Source of the DNA: Trichopria drosophilae
Lineage: Eukaryota; Arthropoda; Insecta; Hymenoptera; Diapriidae
DNA: 64,000 nt
Assembly (NCBI GenBank): GCA_030407085.1
Contig: CM059582.1
Span: 72,648,501 to 72,712,500 of the forward strand
Reading direction: 5' to 3'
The notes beneath the pieces are model-generated. The model was given only the letters and a program-made list of their open reading frames with translations, ran no database searches and had not been told where the DNA came from. Numbering within the stretch: position 1 is the stretch's first letter; each line of letters begins with the position of its first letter. Position numbers and translations under genes: made by a program. Positions 41,241 through 53,329 of this stretch are shown here, piece by piece.

Positions 41241-43391
41241 TTACTTAGAAATGTACGAATTTGCAATATTACAAAAACAACACTTATCTCCACTTACAAT
41301 TAATCGTGTATTATCCTTCCCAAATAACAAACATGGTGCTTTTATTATTAATGTTGAATAATTTATTACTTTTTCATTTTGTGAGTCTGGTACTACAATG
41401 CGGCCAAAGTAATGGGAATTAAAGCCAATAAGTTGGAAAGGAGTGTATTGAAAATAAACGTTATCGTCTACGATGTATATGTTATTAATTTTCCCATACT
41501 GTGGACCACTATCAAGAATATTAGCAACAATTATTGTTCCGGGCTTATAAGTTACATTGTTTACCGTTACAGAGGTTAATGTTTCTCCCATTTTGGAAGA
41601 TGGAAATTTAACGTGAACTGTTTGATCATGTATTGATGAACCGCGTTTCATGTAGGTCTCTTTATATTCATTGTATCTGAGGTGCATACGGCTTAGCTGA
41701 TATCTGACTCCTATACTCTACAAAATGTTTACACGAGAAGAAGAAGATAATAAAATCGATTTTATTTCTGGGTGTTTCGACTCAAACGCATTGCTGAAAC
41801 GTTAATAATGGGACCGACATTTCTCATAATTCGGCAGTAGTGAATGAAAAAATGAAATTTGGGTTTTAATCCGCCAAAGTGTTTGATATATAATTCGTTA
41901 TGCTCTATTATTAATATTTCTAGTTGAAGTAAGTGAGATTTTGTAATAACAGTTGATGTGGTAATATGAATAATTTCACGGAGTTTCTTATAAATCTTCC
42001 AGTATTCATTATCTTCATGAACTTTTTCCCCTACTAAGACGCTGAAGTACCGAGTGAAAAACAACATTTCGGAAGCCGACATTTTTAATTTATGGATTTT
42101 TTTTCAAATAATCCATACTAATTTCAAGTGGCCTATTAGTTGTTTCAAAACCGAAATTAACTGTTTTCAATTGATAATATAAACAGTCGAGGGAAAAACA
42201 TTTACTCACGTTGATTAATGCCAATAAAATGTCGGTCATCACATAATTGCAGACCCCTTCAAACAAGTCGTGCATTATATCTACGCATGCATTTTCGATA
42301 ATATTAAAATTACTCAATTCATTGAAAATGCAAGTTTCCTTAACTCCAGTGTTAATTGTATCACTGTGTTCTATATCTCCTTTATATTTTTCTACGGTTC
42401 GAACTAACGAACTATCTTCTTTACACATGTATTTTGTAATTGATGATGTAGCATAGCAAATGCGGCAAAACACATTTGAAGAAAAAGACTCTACAAAACC
42501 GAATATGCCATTTATACCAAGGTTATCGCCTATTATCAAACTAGTTATAAAGTAAACTTTTTTTTTTTTGTTTGAATATCTATTTCCATGCCATTTTCGT
42601 ATTTGTCCTGTAAATCTGCAATCAATGGTCTTACGACTATTTTATTCCCGAAACGTTTTCGATCTTTGGAATAAAACGCACTACACATAATTATACTATC
42701 TAGTTTCGATGCGTAATTAGGCGGTAGGCAGGGAATTGAGGCATAGACGGCACCGACTTGATTTTTTCCAGCATGAGATCCTAATGCGTTACCTGTCTCT
42801 ACATCATCAAAATATACAAATAGAGGTAAGGCAATACCCTGTTTTTTAAATTTACGCAGCTGTTTTTTTCCATAGCTCACATTGTATAAAGTTGCTCATG
42901 ATATTTGTCTCATCTTTTAGGAAATTTACGTATGATAAAGTGGCATCAAACAATCCGTCAAACTGCAGTAAATTTTGTAGCGATTTTTTCAGCGGTATAT
43001 GAATCATAGAATCAGTCTTTTCTTGTAGTAACAATTTGTTTCCAAAGGACTTAGCAACCGATTCCTTGTTAAGTACAAATTGCTCAGGTTCAAAGTACAG
43101 GCCTGCATTTTTATACAATGCAATTCTTTTTCTTTCCGTACTGAAAGATTGAAATGGATCTCGATATTTAGAAAATATTTTTATGATCTCCTGATTAACA
43201 TTATCATTTACTACATTTTCTAAAGATACATTTAACATTTTTAGTAAAAACGGATTGTATGTATCTTTAATGAATTTTTGCATGACACATATCACTGATT
43301 GAATTTGACTTCTTGTCATATGCAGATCACTGTATAGCTCGCAAGTCAGACGAAGTAAATTTTCAGTTATATCCATATTTATCAAAAACAA
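41241..43391 (-). pseudogene. Large transposon-type gene of uncertain superfamily (possibly EnSpm/CACTA-like), frameshifted
   Basis: Five minus-strand open stretches read in order as one protein. N-terminus from 43391: MDITENLLRLTCELYSDLHM, then FSTERKRIALYKNAGLY. From 42880: LPLFVYFDDVETGNALGSHA, VYASIPCLPPNYASKL. From 42539: LIIGDNLGINGIFGFVESFS with CRICYA, ENACVDIMHDLFEGV. From 42082: MSASEMLFFTRYFSVLVGE, FHFFIHYCRI. From 41687: a C-terminal segment FQLIGFNSHYFGRIV. This order is that of a large uncharacterised transposon protein of insects. Frames change near 42860, 42560, 42100 and 41770, and a TAG follows near 41718. I am not sure of the superfamily. Confidence 0.6.
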
Positions 43392-43537
43392 ACCTAAGTA
43401 AACAAAACTAAATAAATTATGTAATAACGTATTTTTATTTTTCCAATTCGATAATCAACTCTTTAATCTGACGCAATGCTATGACTCTTCTCCATTTCTC
43501 CATACCAAAAATGTACTTCTGTATAAAACTCCAAATA

Positions 43538-46493
43538 TACAGGGTGGCCGATTTATCTGAAGACATCGAAATATCTCGAGAACTATGCACAGAATCAAAA
43601 AAGTTGTCGAATGAAACTTGTTCGACACGAAATGGGGTATCCAGTGATAATTAAATTTACCCCCTCCCCCATCTCCTGGGGGTGGAGTGGGGGCAAAAAC
43701 AATAAAACTTAAATAGGAACCCCCAGTTTTTATTGCAGATTTGGATTCTCCGGAAAAAAGTACACGAATTTGACCTAGGAGCTATTGCATTTTGGTTCAC
43801 AGGTGGCGCTGTAATCGATAAAAATCCAAATTTATCTAAAGACATTGAAATACCTCGAGAACTATGCACAGAATCAAAAAAGTTGTCGGATGAAAGTTGT
43901 TCGACACGAAGGGGGGCATCCAGGGGGCAAATAGGGACAATTTGATCCCTTTATGAAAATTTAATATTAAAAATTCTAATATTAGAATTTTTAATATTAG
44001 AATTTAGTAATATCAATTGCGAAAATTGTTATTCTGAATATGAAATTTTAATAATGTCCATTCGAAAAATTAAAAATCAAAACTGATTACATAAAAATTG
44101 TGCATACAATATGGAAGCAATTTTATAAATAAGTTTTCTACCTTCAATAAAATTACATTTTAGGTTTTAAATTTATTATTTAATAAACAAAAAGAGGACA
44201 TCACGCAATCCATTAAAAAACGCGTCATGTCCCTTCACTCAGCTCATTCATTCTCTCTCTGTATGTTTTTTCCGAAATGAGAATAAATAAGCTGAGCATT
44301 GACGGTCAAACCAGCTTCTATTAAACAAAACGAAACTCTTACTTCATTTGGGGATTTCGTCGCCATCTACCGGACCCCGAGAGAACTCACGTGGTTTCAT
44401 ACATGTACATCGCTTGCATTTCGGCCATCACCGGCGCCGGTTCTGTTACATAACGCTAGAGGGCGACATAACTCGAAAATAAAGTAGCATATCATTTTAT
44501 ACATAAGTTGAGTCACACGTAACCAGTTCACCTACATTTTTCTCTACTTTCCTGAAGGGAAGTAAATGGATATCGCGACTTTCTAATCCCCATATTAAAA
44601 TTTAGTATTCACGGTCTCTCAGTGTAAGACTGTTTTTGAAGTCCATTGTATTGGTAGTAATTCGGTCGGAGGTCACTTTGCTTTTAGAATAACAACTTTC
44701 CGTTTACGTGACTATTTTTTGTCTACCCTTCATTGCTTAAATCGAATTGCAAGTTAAAAATGAATCCTGCTACAGTTCCCGAAAAAATCGAAATGATTCT
44801 TATTTATGGTGAATGTAAGAGGAATATTGACGATGCTGTTGCGTTGTATGCTGAGCGTTTTCCAGATAATGCTCGCTCGCGTTCTTTTTTTTACAAAGTT
44901 GTAAATGCCTTTCACTCTAATGGCAGCGTACAAATGAAAAAAAGGAAGCGAAGATTAACAGTTACAGGAGAAGCTAACGAAGTAGCTGTACTAGCAGCTA
45001 TTCACCAAAATCCACATGTAAGCACACGACAATTACATCGCGATTCCGGCATTTCCAGAGACAGTATTCAAAGAATATTGCATCGTCATAAGTTTCACCC
45101 ATATCACATTTCACTGCACCAGGAACTAGATGGCGATGATTTTCATAACCGCGTGGTGTTTTGTGAATGGGCATTTCAAAAAATGCAAACGAACCACAAT
45201 TTCTTTGCTAATGTATTATTTTCAGATGAATCTACATTCACGAACCATGGTGGCGTCAATAGGCATAATATGCATTATTGGAGCGTAGAAAATCCCCATT
45301 GGTTACGACAAGTTAATCATCAACGTCCTTGGTCGGTGAACGTTTGGTGTGGAATCATAGGAAATAAACTCATTGGTCCTTATTTCATTGAAGGTAATTT
45401 GAATGGAACAAAATATCGAGATTTCCTAGAACAAGAAGTACCATTACTACTTGAGGATGTTGCTATGGACGTCCAACGGACAATGTGGTTTCAGCATGAT
45501 GGTTGCCCAGCACATTTTTCAAGAGTAGCAAGGGAAATACTAGACCGTGATTACAATGGTAGGTGGATTGGTAGAGGTGGCCTCATTAATTGGCCTGCGA
45601 GGTCACCTGATCTAACATCTCTGGATTTCTTCCTATGGGGTTACCTAAAAGGTAAGGTTTATGAACAAGTACCAACGACTCATGAAAACATGGTGGAACG
45701 CATAAGAACTGCTTGCGCAGAAATTTCTGCAGATATGATTCTATCATGTATAAAGTCATTTGAAGAAAGAATAAATAAATGCATTGAAGTGGAAGGTCAA
45801 CATTTCGAACACTTACTCAAGTAAGTGAACAGTGAGACAGTGAGAGGCAAGGGGACTCACGTAAAACAAGCACCCCAAAGGGAACAGAAAAATACTACGT
45901 CCACGTCGTTGTTCCTGGGTAACGCTAAATGTATTTTTTCCCGGCTTTGTTAGAATGACCGTATTCCATATCCGCTACGCGGGCGAAAATTGTCAATATT
46001 GGAGAATCCAAATCTGCAATAAAAACTGGGGGTTCCTATTTAAGTTTTATTGTTTTTTCCCCCACTCCACCGCCAGGGGATGGGGGAGGGGGTAAATTTC
46101 ATTATTACTGGATGCCCCCCTTCGTGTCGAACAACGTTCATGCGACAACTTTTTTGATTCTGTGCATAGTTCTCGAGGTATTTCAATGTCTTCGGATAAA
46201 TTTGGATTTTTATCGATTACAGCGCCACCTGTGAACCAAAATGCAATAGCTCCTAGGTCAAATTCGTGTACTTTTTTCCGGAGAATCCAAATCTGCAATA
46301 AAAAATGGGGGTTCCTATTTAAGTTTTATTGTTTTTGCCCCCACTCCACCTCCAGGGGATGGGGGAGGGGGTAAATTTAATTATCACTGGATGCCCCCCT
46401 TCGTATCGAACAACTTTCATCCGACAACTTTTTTGATTCTGTGCATAGTTCTCGAGATATTTCGATGTCTTCAGATAAATTGGCCACCCTGTA
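43538..46493 (+). mobile_element. Tc1/mariner-type DD41D transposon with composite long TIRs
   Basis: Runs 43540-46491, with TA on both sides and CAGGGTGGCC ends. Each TIR is about 400-480 bp, because a second internal copy of the end sequence (with a variant GGTGGCGCTGTAATCGAT) follows the first, on both sides in mirror order. Shared motifs include CTCGAGAACTATGCACAG and CGACACGAA. The intact transposase gene lies in the middle. Apparently the only complete autonomous-looking class II element here. Confidence 0.88.
44760..45824 (+). CDS. DD41D (rosa-type) mariner-family transposase, intact
   Basis: 354 residues from ATG 44760 (AAAA before ATG; the frame is open a little upstream but has no ATG there) to TAA. 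N-terminal helix-turn-helix: EKIEMILIYGECKRNIDDAV, RSFFYKVVNAFHSNGSV and STRQLHRDSGISRDSIQRIL. Catalytic residues: LFSDESTF, WFQHDGCPAH, and SPDLTSLDFFLWG. Between the second Asp and the Asp of LTSLD lie 41 residues, giving DD41D. It cuts and pastes the element at TA. No stop or frameshift, length normal for the family. Activity is inferred, not shown. Confidence 0.92.
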   Translation: MNPATVPEKIEMILIYGECKRNIDDAVALYAERFPDNARSRSFFYKVVNAFHSNGSVQMKKRKRRLTVTGEANEVAVLAAIHQNPHVSTRQLHRDSGISRDSIQRILHRHKFHPYHISLHQELDGDDFHNRVVFCEWAFQKMQTNHNFFANVLFSDESTFTNHGGVNRHNMHYWSVENPHWLRQVNHQRPWSVNVWCGIIGNKLIGPYFIEGNLNGTKYRDFLEQEVPLLLEDVAMDVQRTMWFQHDGCPAHFSRVAREILDRDYNGRWIGRGGLINWPARSPDLTSLDFFLWGYLKGKVYEQVPTTHENMVERIRTACAEISADMILSCIKSFEERINKCIEVEGQHFEHLLK

Positions 46494-48355
46494 TATGTGT
46501 ATACAATTTTCTTAACTTAAGATTCTTATTGTTTTTTATACACATATATACATATAGTAATTTATATAGTAATAAATTGCCACAGTTAACAATTACAACA
46601 TAAAAATTGTAACAATTACATTTATTCAGGAAAAAATTAATTTAAAGTTGTTAGAGGCAGTTCATTATGAATCCCACCCAAATTTTTCTTTTTACAAATT
46701 CAGACCACTTTAGGGGGTGCACAATTAGAAATTAAAAAATGATCCTTCTAAGGTCCACCCTAATGTACATATATGTATGAAATATTACGAAATGTTACAA
46801 AATTTAATATGTTAAATGTAACCAAATATTCTTACGTAAAAGGGTTTGGTAACTTTTGTGTACTGGCCAGTTCACGCTCAACAATTATTTTACATAAGAA
46901 TGTTCCGAAGTTTGAGATGTCCTGTTTTTCACCGTATTTCAAAGGTATAAGGTTTCCCATCAAATTATTTTCCGTACATAGTAATTTAAATAGTTGCTTA
47001 TTGCGTTGAACTACAAATAAAAAAGTGTATACGAATAATTACTAAGATCGATGATACAAAAACAATGATTAATTCATGCAGTGTATAGAAGGTTAGAAAA
47101 ATGTTACTTTGTGAGTAAGCTTTCTCGCATACATTGCGTGCCAGGTTAAAGAAAGTATCCTGAGGATGGTGATCATGCTCACACGAATCGGGTTCGTTTT
47201 CTGATGACATTCTAGGTAACTATTCTAGGTAATACATTAAAAACTTGTAAATAGAAATAGCTACAGACAGAATAACATTCGAAATAAATATGCAAAAATA
47301 GTCATAATTTTGTATGCAAGGGCGAAATTCTTATTTACAGATCATAAATATTTTTGCACATGCTTTAAATAATTTTTTAAAATAAAATACTTTTTGGCAA
47401 CTGTGTATAAAATAGCACTTTATGCACTCAGCAACATAAAAAAAATTAAAATCAATAAGACAAAACTGTATATTATAAACAATAAACCAATGTACAGAAA
47501 AAATGTTTTTAACAATGTAATCAATTCGTTTAAGATTGAAAAATAAAAAGCGCAAGCGATACGTCAATGGAATGAAAAGTGATAAAACGGTAAAATAGAA
47601 CTTTTTTTTTTCACCATTTACCTTTCAAAATTGGCCTTCACTCGATGAGCAATTTCCGTCAAACATGTCTTCAAATATATCCTATGCACTTCCACTCTCG
47701 AGAAAATACTTTACTCGCAAACTATATAGTTGAAACCCGGACGATAACAATCTCAACAAATCACAATACTCGGCAATTAGCTACCGAAAACACTGTGCTA
47801 ATGTGAATCCATAAACACGTGTATCAACCACGAAAACAATTGGCAATAGAGAGGCGATTTCATCACACCTAATGATACCTGACCTTCGATGGGTTACACG
47901 CGCCCTTCGGTGGTCGTTTTAAAAACATGTTATTGTTTACACTGTAGCCGAGCGTTCCGCTGAGCGCGAGTCTCTCCGTGCACGTCTTTATTTATGAATT
48001 TCACAGATCTCTTATGTTTGATTTCATTATTCGAAACGAGAACAACAAGGCGTTTATCCATAAATCTTAGGGCCACGTCACTGGGCATTTCGACACCGAT
48101 TTTTCCCAGTTTCTAAAATTTCCACGAAGTGCTTCTTATTATCAGACAAAGTAAACATCTGGTTTATCATTCGTATCCGCGTCGGACTCATCAGAAAGAA
48201 TCCAATTCTCACGTACACCTCATCACATTCTAATCTACGAACCTTTACATACACGCCCAATCCCAAAATACCAGCGAGTATTTCGTAATCGATTCAACTG
48301 CCAAAATTTCCACGTGGGACAATGTCTACACACCAACTCATAAACAGATAAAAAA
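46494..48355. other. No gene recognised; AT-rich sequence
   Basis: About 1.9 kb. A 62-residue open minus-strand stretch at 48078-48266 begins MGLGVYVKVRRLECDEVYV; I do not recognise it. At 46737-46756 CCACCCTAATGTACAT resembles the end of the giant element plus its flank, but only over these bases. Confidence 0.4.
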
Positions 48356-48359
48356 GAAG

Positions 48360-48545
48360 AAGATTTCTCTCGAGCAGGACAGTTACTGCTCTTTCAGCAG
48401 TGGTGTCAGATAGACTCCGACTAAATTTACAACAGTCAGTTCTCCTTCAGCAGCGGTGTCGGATAGACCCCGACTAAATTTCAACAGTGAGTGCTCTTTC
48501 AGCAATGGTATCGGAGAGACCCTGACTAAATTTGGAACAATCGCG
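48360..48545. repeat. Short tandem repeat, 3 units of about 53-60 bp
   Basis: Units carry CTCTTTCAGCAGTGGTGTC, GATAGACTCCGACTAAATTT and ACAACAGT, at about 48391, 48442 and 48491. A C12-13 homopolymer lies downstream at 48743-48755. Possibly part of an LTR-element untranslated region. Confidence 0.6.
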
Positions 48546-48980
48546 ACGTCATGGTCGTCGCGATGGTCAACGAGTTCCCCTAAGGAACGACATCGAAGAG
48601 ATCGCGACCAAATCTGAAGTCATCACATAATGATGTCTACGTAATAGCAGTCAGAAATCCTCGGGAAGCAACATCGGATAATCACATGTTAAGCAATCCG
48701 CTTTATTTTTAATAATTATTCCTTAATTAACATTCCTTAATCCCCCCCCCCCCGACACAGGAGGCGATAATTAATCGTAAATGCCTCATTTTTATTTTTA
48801 TATTTTGTTATTTTTACTGAGACGAATGTGTTGATTACCTTTTAATTTTTTTTCTCTTTACTTTAAACAAAAGGAACAACACCTTAAGGAAAACATTTTT
48901 GTTATTAGTGATACTAGTGACACGATTTGGCGTCGTTCTTTGAACGAAAAGCCGATCGAGCCACAAGCATCAATAGGGAC

Positions 48981-49765
48981 TGTTAGGTTTCAATTCAGTA
49001 ATATTATTATGTTCTTTTATTTTATTCTTTCTCTTGTATTATACACCCAGAAAAGCCAATATGTGTTTTCCTCAAATTACTGACTATTAACAATATCCAA
49101 TGCATTCAATACTCAGGAATATTTAATTTCTTTAAAACGCGAATCAAAAATCAAATACGTAATTTATTTAAAAGTACATGTAAAGTTTGAACTATTAATT
49201 CTCGTTTTAAATTTAAATTAAAAATATCCGATTCGAAACAATTCCGATTTTCATAATTTTATCTTTTTCTATCCGATTTATTTCATTTCAACGTCTGCCT
49301 TTTTTTTGTCTAATAGTCATTTATCCATATATTACTTTTTATTTCAATGACATGTTTTGTAATTCTTTACATTGTTTTTGTTTAAACAAATAGTTATTAT
49401 TATTTAAACTACAAATTTATAATACGCATAATTTATAATATAACATTTTTTTGATTCTAGGAAAAAGATACAAAGAAGTTGCACACCGGAGAATCTTCGA
49501 ATTAATCGAACCCCTAGCTCCTTCCAATCCTTCCTTATTTTTATCATTCTAAATTAATGCAATTGTTTACTTTGAATTTGAATTTTATTTTAATCCAAAC
49601 TTTATTCCTGTTATTTTGTATTAGCAGCAGCTCCCACAAAATTTCGAATTCAGAATCGATTCTTCCAGTCGATTCCGTGTTTTCGTGGTTATGTTGAGGT
49701 AAATCTATTTGCAAACATTCATTGCAAAACGCTTACCCTCCGGCCATAACAAGTGGTGACAGCGG
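48981..49765 (+). mobile_element. Probable 5' LTR plus primer-binding site of an otherwise missing element
   Basis: TGTTAGGTTT at 48981 and CCATAACA at 49751 give TGTTA...TAACA ends for a 771-bp LTR-like unit. Two bases later comes TGGTGACAGCGGTG, a typical LTR-retrotransposon primer-binding sequence form. Then only leader sequence remains, and a second, diverged copy of the LTR end plus leader occurs at 49858-49945. No second LTR is visible. Confidence 0.5.
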
Positions 49766-49945
49766 TGCTCGTGGGAAAACTGTTAATGCAAAGGAACAAA
49801 TAAAGGACTAGACAATTTCAATAAAAAAAATATATTAAAAAAATAATAATAATTTTTGCAAAAACGCTCCCTTCGCGGCCATACCAAGTGGTGACAGCAG
49901 TATTCGTGGGAAAACTATTAATGCAAAAGAAAGAATAAAGGACTA
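49740..49945 (+). repeat. Duplicated LTR-end/leader segment (about 85 bp, two copies)
   Basis: CCATAACAAGTGGTGACAGC ... GGGAAAACTGTTAATGCAAA ... AAAGGACTA at about 49735-49811 recurs as CCATACCAAGTGGTGACAGC ... GGGAAAACTATTAATGCAAA ... AAAGGACTA at about 49858-49945. The copies differ at several sites. Confidence 0.75.
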
Positions 49946-51127
49946 CCCTGGTGAAAATTTCTCATTCAATCCGATTGGACAATCTGCAATTTGTTCCCGA
50001 CCTAATCAGTTCTAAACGGACCTAATCAGACACCTTTGCACCCTCTCGAAACGGACCTAATGAGACCGAAACGGACTCAAACTGTTCTAAACGGACCTAA
50101 TCCGACAATGAAATTTTCCAAAATTTTAAATTTATATAAAACTTAATTTCTTTTTATTTTTTTTTTATATATTTAAAAATTTTTTTTTGATAATTTAATT
50201 ATCTTTAAAAAATCTGTTCTCAAGCCACCTATCCAAGTAGTATTCCCCAACAAGAATGCTTAACAAGGAACAATGACCGCGCGCGTCACGGACCACTGGT
50301 CTACTACTGTCGATCACTATTTATATCGTAATATGATATTTGTGTCACACGTTAAAATTTTTAAAAATTCTTCAATATCTCGAAAACGGTGAGAGATACG
50401 TGAAATCTGACAAAATTTTGAGGGTTGTCAAAAGGGGGGATGACTTCGAGCTAAGTAATGCATACATGAAAGAGAATTTTGAAAATTTACAAAATTGAAA
50501 ATTCCGATTCGTTCCGAATGAGGGGTCCGATTGAAACCGTTTGAAATGCCTATCCGGATTGATTCCGATTCGTTCCGAATGAGAGGTCCGATTAAGACCT
50601 TTTGACATTTCCACATCAGATTAAATCCGATTCGTTCCGATTGATAGTTCGGATTGAAACCGTTTGAGTTTTCTACCTCGGAATGATTCCGAATCATTCC
50701 GATTGACTGTTCGGATTGAAACCGTTAGAAATATATGCTTTCCATTAAATCCGATTCGTTCCGAATGAGGGTTCCGATTGAGACCGTTTGACATTTCCAC
50801 TTCAGATCGAATCCGATTCTTTCCGATTGACAGTTCGGATTTAAACCGTTTGAAATGTCTACCTGGATTGATTCCGTTTCGTTCCGATTGATCGTTCGGA
50901 ATGAGTCCGATTAATTCTGAATGAATGATCGGATAGAATCCGTTTGAAATGTCGCCCTCGGATCGAATCCGATTCGTTCCGAATAAAATTTCCGATTGCA
51001 ACCGATTGAAACCGACGTCCGATTGAGTCCGATTGTATCGAGGACAAATTGCGGATTGAAACCGAATAGGTCTGATCGAGTCTCATTAGGTCCGATTGAA
51101 GTTCAATCGGAAATTTTTACCAGGGTA
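49944..51127. mobile_element. TA-flanked TIR element built around a 61-bp minisatellite
   Basis: Ends CCCTGGTGAAAATTTC (49946) and inverted CCCTGGTAAAAATTTCC (51125) with TA duplications. The right half (about 50490-51100) is a degenerate tandem repeat of about 61 bp: GATTCGTTCCGAATGAG, GTCCGATTGAAACCGTTTGA, AATGTCTACCTCGGATTG. The left part (49960-50110) has shorter CGGACCTAATC repeats. No coding frame. A non-autonomous Tc1/mariner-type element is the best guess. Confidence 0.75.
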
Positions 51128-52780
51128 GCAAGTTTAAACAACAACAGAAATATTGCCATAAAAACAATTGTTTTTCAGTCATGAACTTTTACTGGCATTG
51201 TTAAAAAGATGTAAAAGCAGTACTACCAGAAAATTGCAATTACAATTGCAAAGAACAGAAATCCCCATGTGTAAAAATGTTCATTAATAATATTGAACTG
51301 TTAACAGTATTAAAATATTAAAAGTGGTTATAGTTTTACTGGCAAAATACATGAGCATAAAATATATAATATCATTTTTCTCTCTTTAAATAAAAATGAT
51401 GGAAAATAGTAAGTTTTAAAAAAGTTATAGTAAATCAAAATAATAGCAACCATACGAACAGTAATACTAATAGTTCAATATTAGGTGATCCATATTTTTT
51501 ACTTGCTCAGATATTACAACTTTTCTCTGTGCTAGATCCATTAACTTAATCATTATAGCATTTTCACGATCATCGTCATTGCCGATTACCCGCCTATCAT
51601 TTTCACCATATATTTTTCCATGTATACAGGTGTCAGACACGTTTAAAGTCATTGCGCAATTTCATCAAAAGATATACCAAGTAACACATTTTCTCTTTCC
51701 CAAATTTTTAGGCAACCTCCGCCATAATACAAAGGAGATGATCTCAGTTCCGTATTTTATCTATAGGAATTACCAAGTGGGTCACTCGTAGGCCCACACA
51801 CCCCTTCGTTAACAAAGATAGCACTAATAAATAAATAATTTACAATAATAATATTTAAATTGTAATAAATCTCACATAATCCGAATAGCGTGTATTAAAA
51901 TGTATAATATACGCGGAGAACATTTTTCATCGTCAAAATCAGTGACGTAACAAATGTACCCCAGAATAATCATGCAAGCAGCACCATCTTCTGTGATTGT
52001 ACCTGAAACTATTAATTCCTAGAAGCCATTAAAAGTTTAGTTCCGCGAATATATGTATTTTGCTACCGACATACATTATATTCATTACTTTACATTATTT
52101 GGTAGCTACCTATGTTCTGTGCCTGCAATATACAGGTACCGTCATAAAAAAAGACGAAACCAGCGCCAGACAAATGCGCGATTAGTCTCTGTATAGTAGG
52201 GATACATATGTGCACCACGAAAACCGGTGAACAGTTTTTTTCAGTGTTGAACTGATAGAAGAAGCTAGCAGTAATTAGAAAGAGAGAGGATGACACGCTT
52301 CTTCCCTATGCATTTATCTATTCACGATATTTACGTGTTTTCATGACATTCGAATCATAGCTATTCGAGTTTGGACACGTGGGTAATTTAATTAATCAGG
52401 TTCCTGACCATCTTTTAATATGTATACAATTTACCACATCTTAAATATCGCCATACAGTTTTCGACCTGTTAATTATCCGTAGACTTTACTATGCGGTAA
52501 CAATGAATCTGACTTCCCATAAGTGACGAGCACATACGAGTATCGACTTGCTTTTAATGTAATTAATTAACATTTAAGATATCTCTCACTTACGAAAAAA
52601 TCAGAGAAGAAGAAAACTCAATTATTAATTAACGTTCATTTAATATTTCCCACCTTTAAAATTTCTGAGAATAATAAGATCGAAATGAAGATGTAAAAAT
52701 TTAAGAGAAGCGTGCAAGATTCAACAGTTTCTTTCTATCTTTATGCACAGTTTAGTGTCTTTTAAGTAAACAGTTAAAGG
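51128..52780. other. No gene recognised
   Basis: AT-rich sequence. No domain, RNA gene or clear repeat boundary could be supported. Confidence 0.5.
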
Positions 52781-52788
52781 TTGTGACC

Positions 52789-52959
52789 ATGCTGCCATCT
52801 TTTGGTATGTTTAAAGAGATTGCAGAATCGGTGTATCGCAGAATTAAATATGCGGAAGCATCTGAAATGCATGGATTCATCGTAGACTACGATGATATAC
52901 TTGCTGATATGAGTGGTTATGGAGCCATTACAATTGAATATGAGTCAATACATAAATAA
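52789..52959 (+). CDS. Small hypothetical ORF (56 residues)
   Basis: ATG in good context (GACC before ATG) opens MLPSFGMFKEIAESVYRRI and runs to TAA, ending ITIEYESIHK. Acidic C-terminal half. I do not recognise it. It precedes a decayed gene on the other strand (53330-53800) and could be an exon or a chance frame. Confidence 0.25.
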   Translation: MLPSFGMFKEIAESVYRRIKYAEASEMHGFIVDYDDILADMSGYGAITIEYESIHK

Positions 52960-53329
52960 ACTATAATAATAATATCGCCATGCAAAAGAATATGAAAGTG
53001 AAATTGTTAAATATTACCGCGCATCTACTGCAAAGCGAAAGCAATCTCGAGGACCCGAATTTTCTTATTCTTAAAGTACCTATATTGCCATTAGTATACA
53101 TCCTTCTGAAATTGACACTTTGCACATTCTTTAATCATCGGCGGTTGTCTATCTGCGGTATCATCGCTCGTTTCAAAACGTTTATTGACGACATTCACAT
53201 AAATCTGGATGCATTTGCATTGTGAGTGGTAAGCAGTATAGATGAAATCTACAGGTAGACTCGATGTCTTTTTTTTCCATTAATACAAAACGTTTCACTT
53301 CATAGTAAATTCTCATTGACCTTTGAAGA

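Noticed and set aside
46737..46756. Another copy of the giant element's end (CCACCCTAATGTACAT)
   Set aside because: Homology does not extend beyond these bases, so chance or a very short relic.
48078..48266. 62-residue open frame as host gene exon
   Set aside because: Looks protein-like but I cannot link it to a family or find splice partners; left unassigned.
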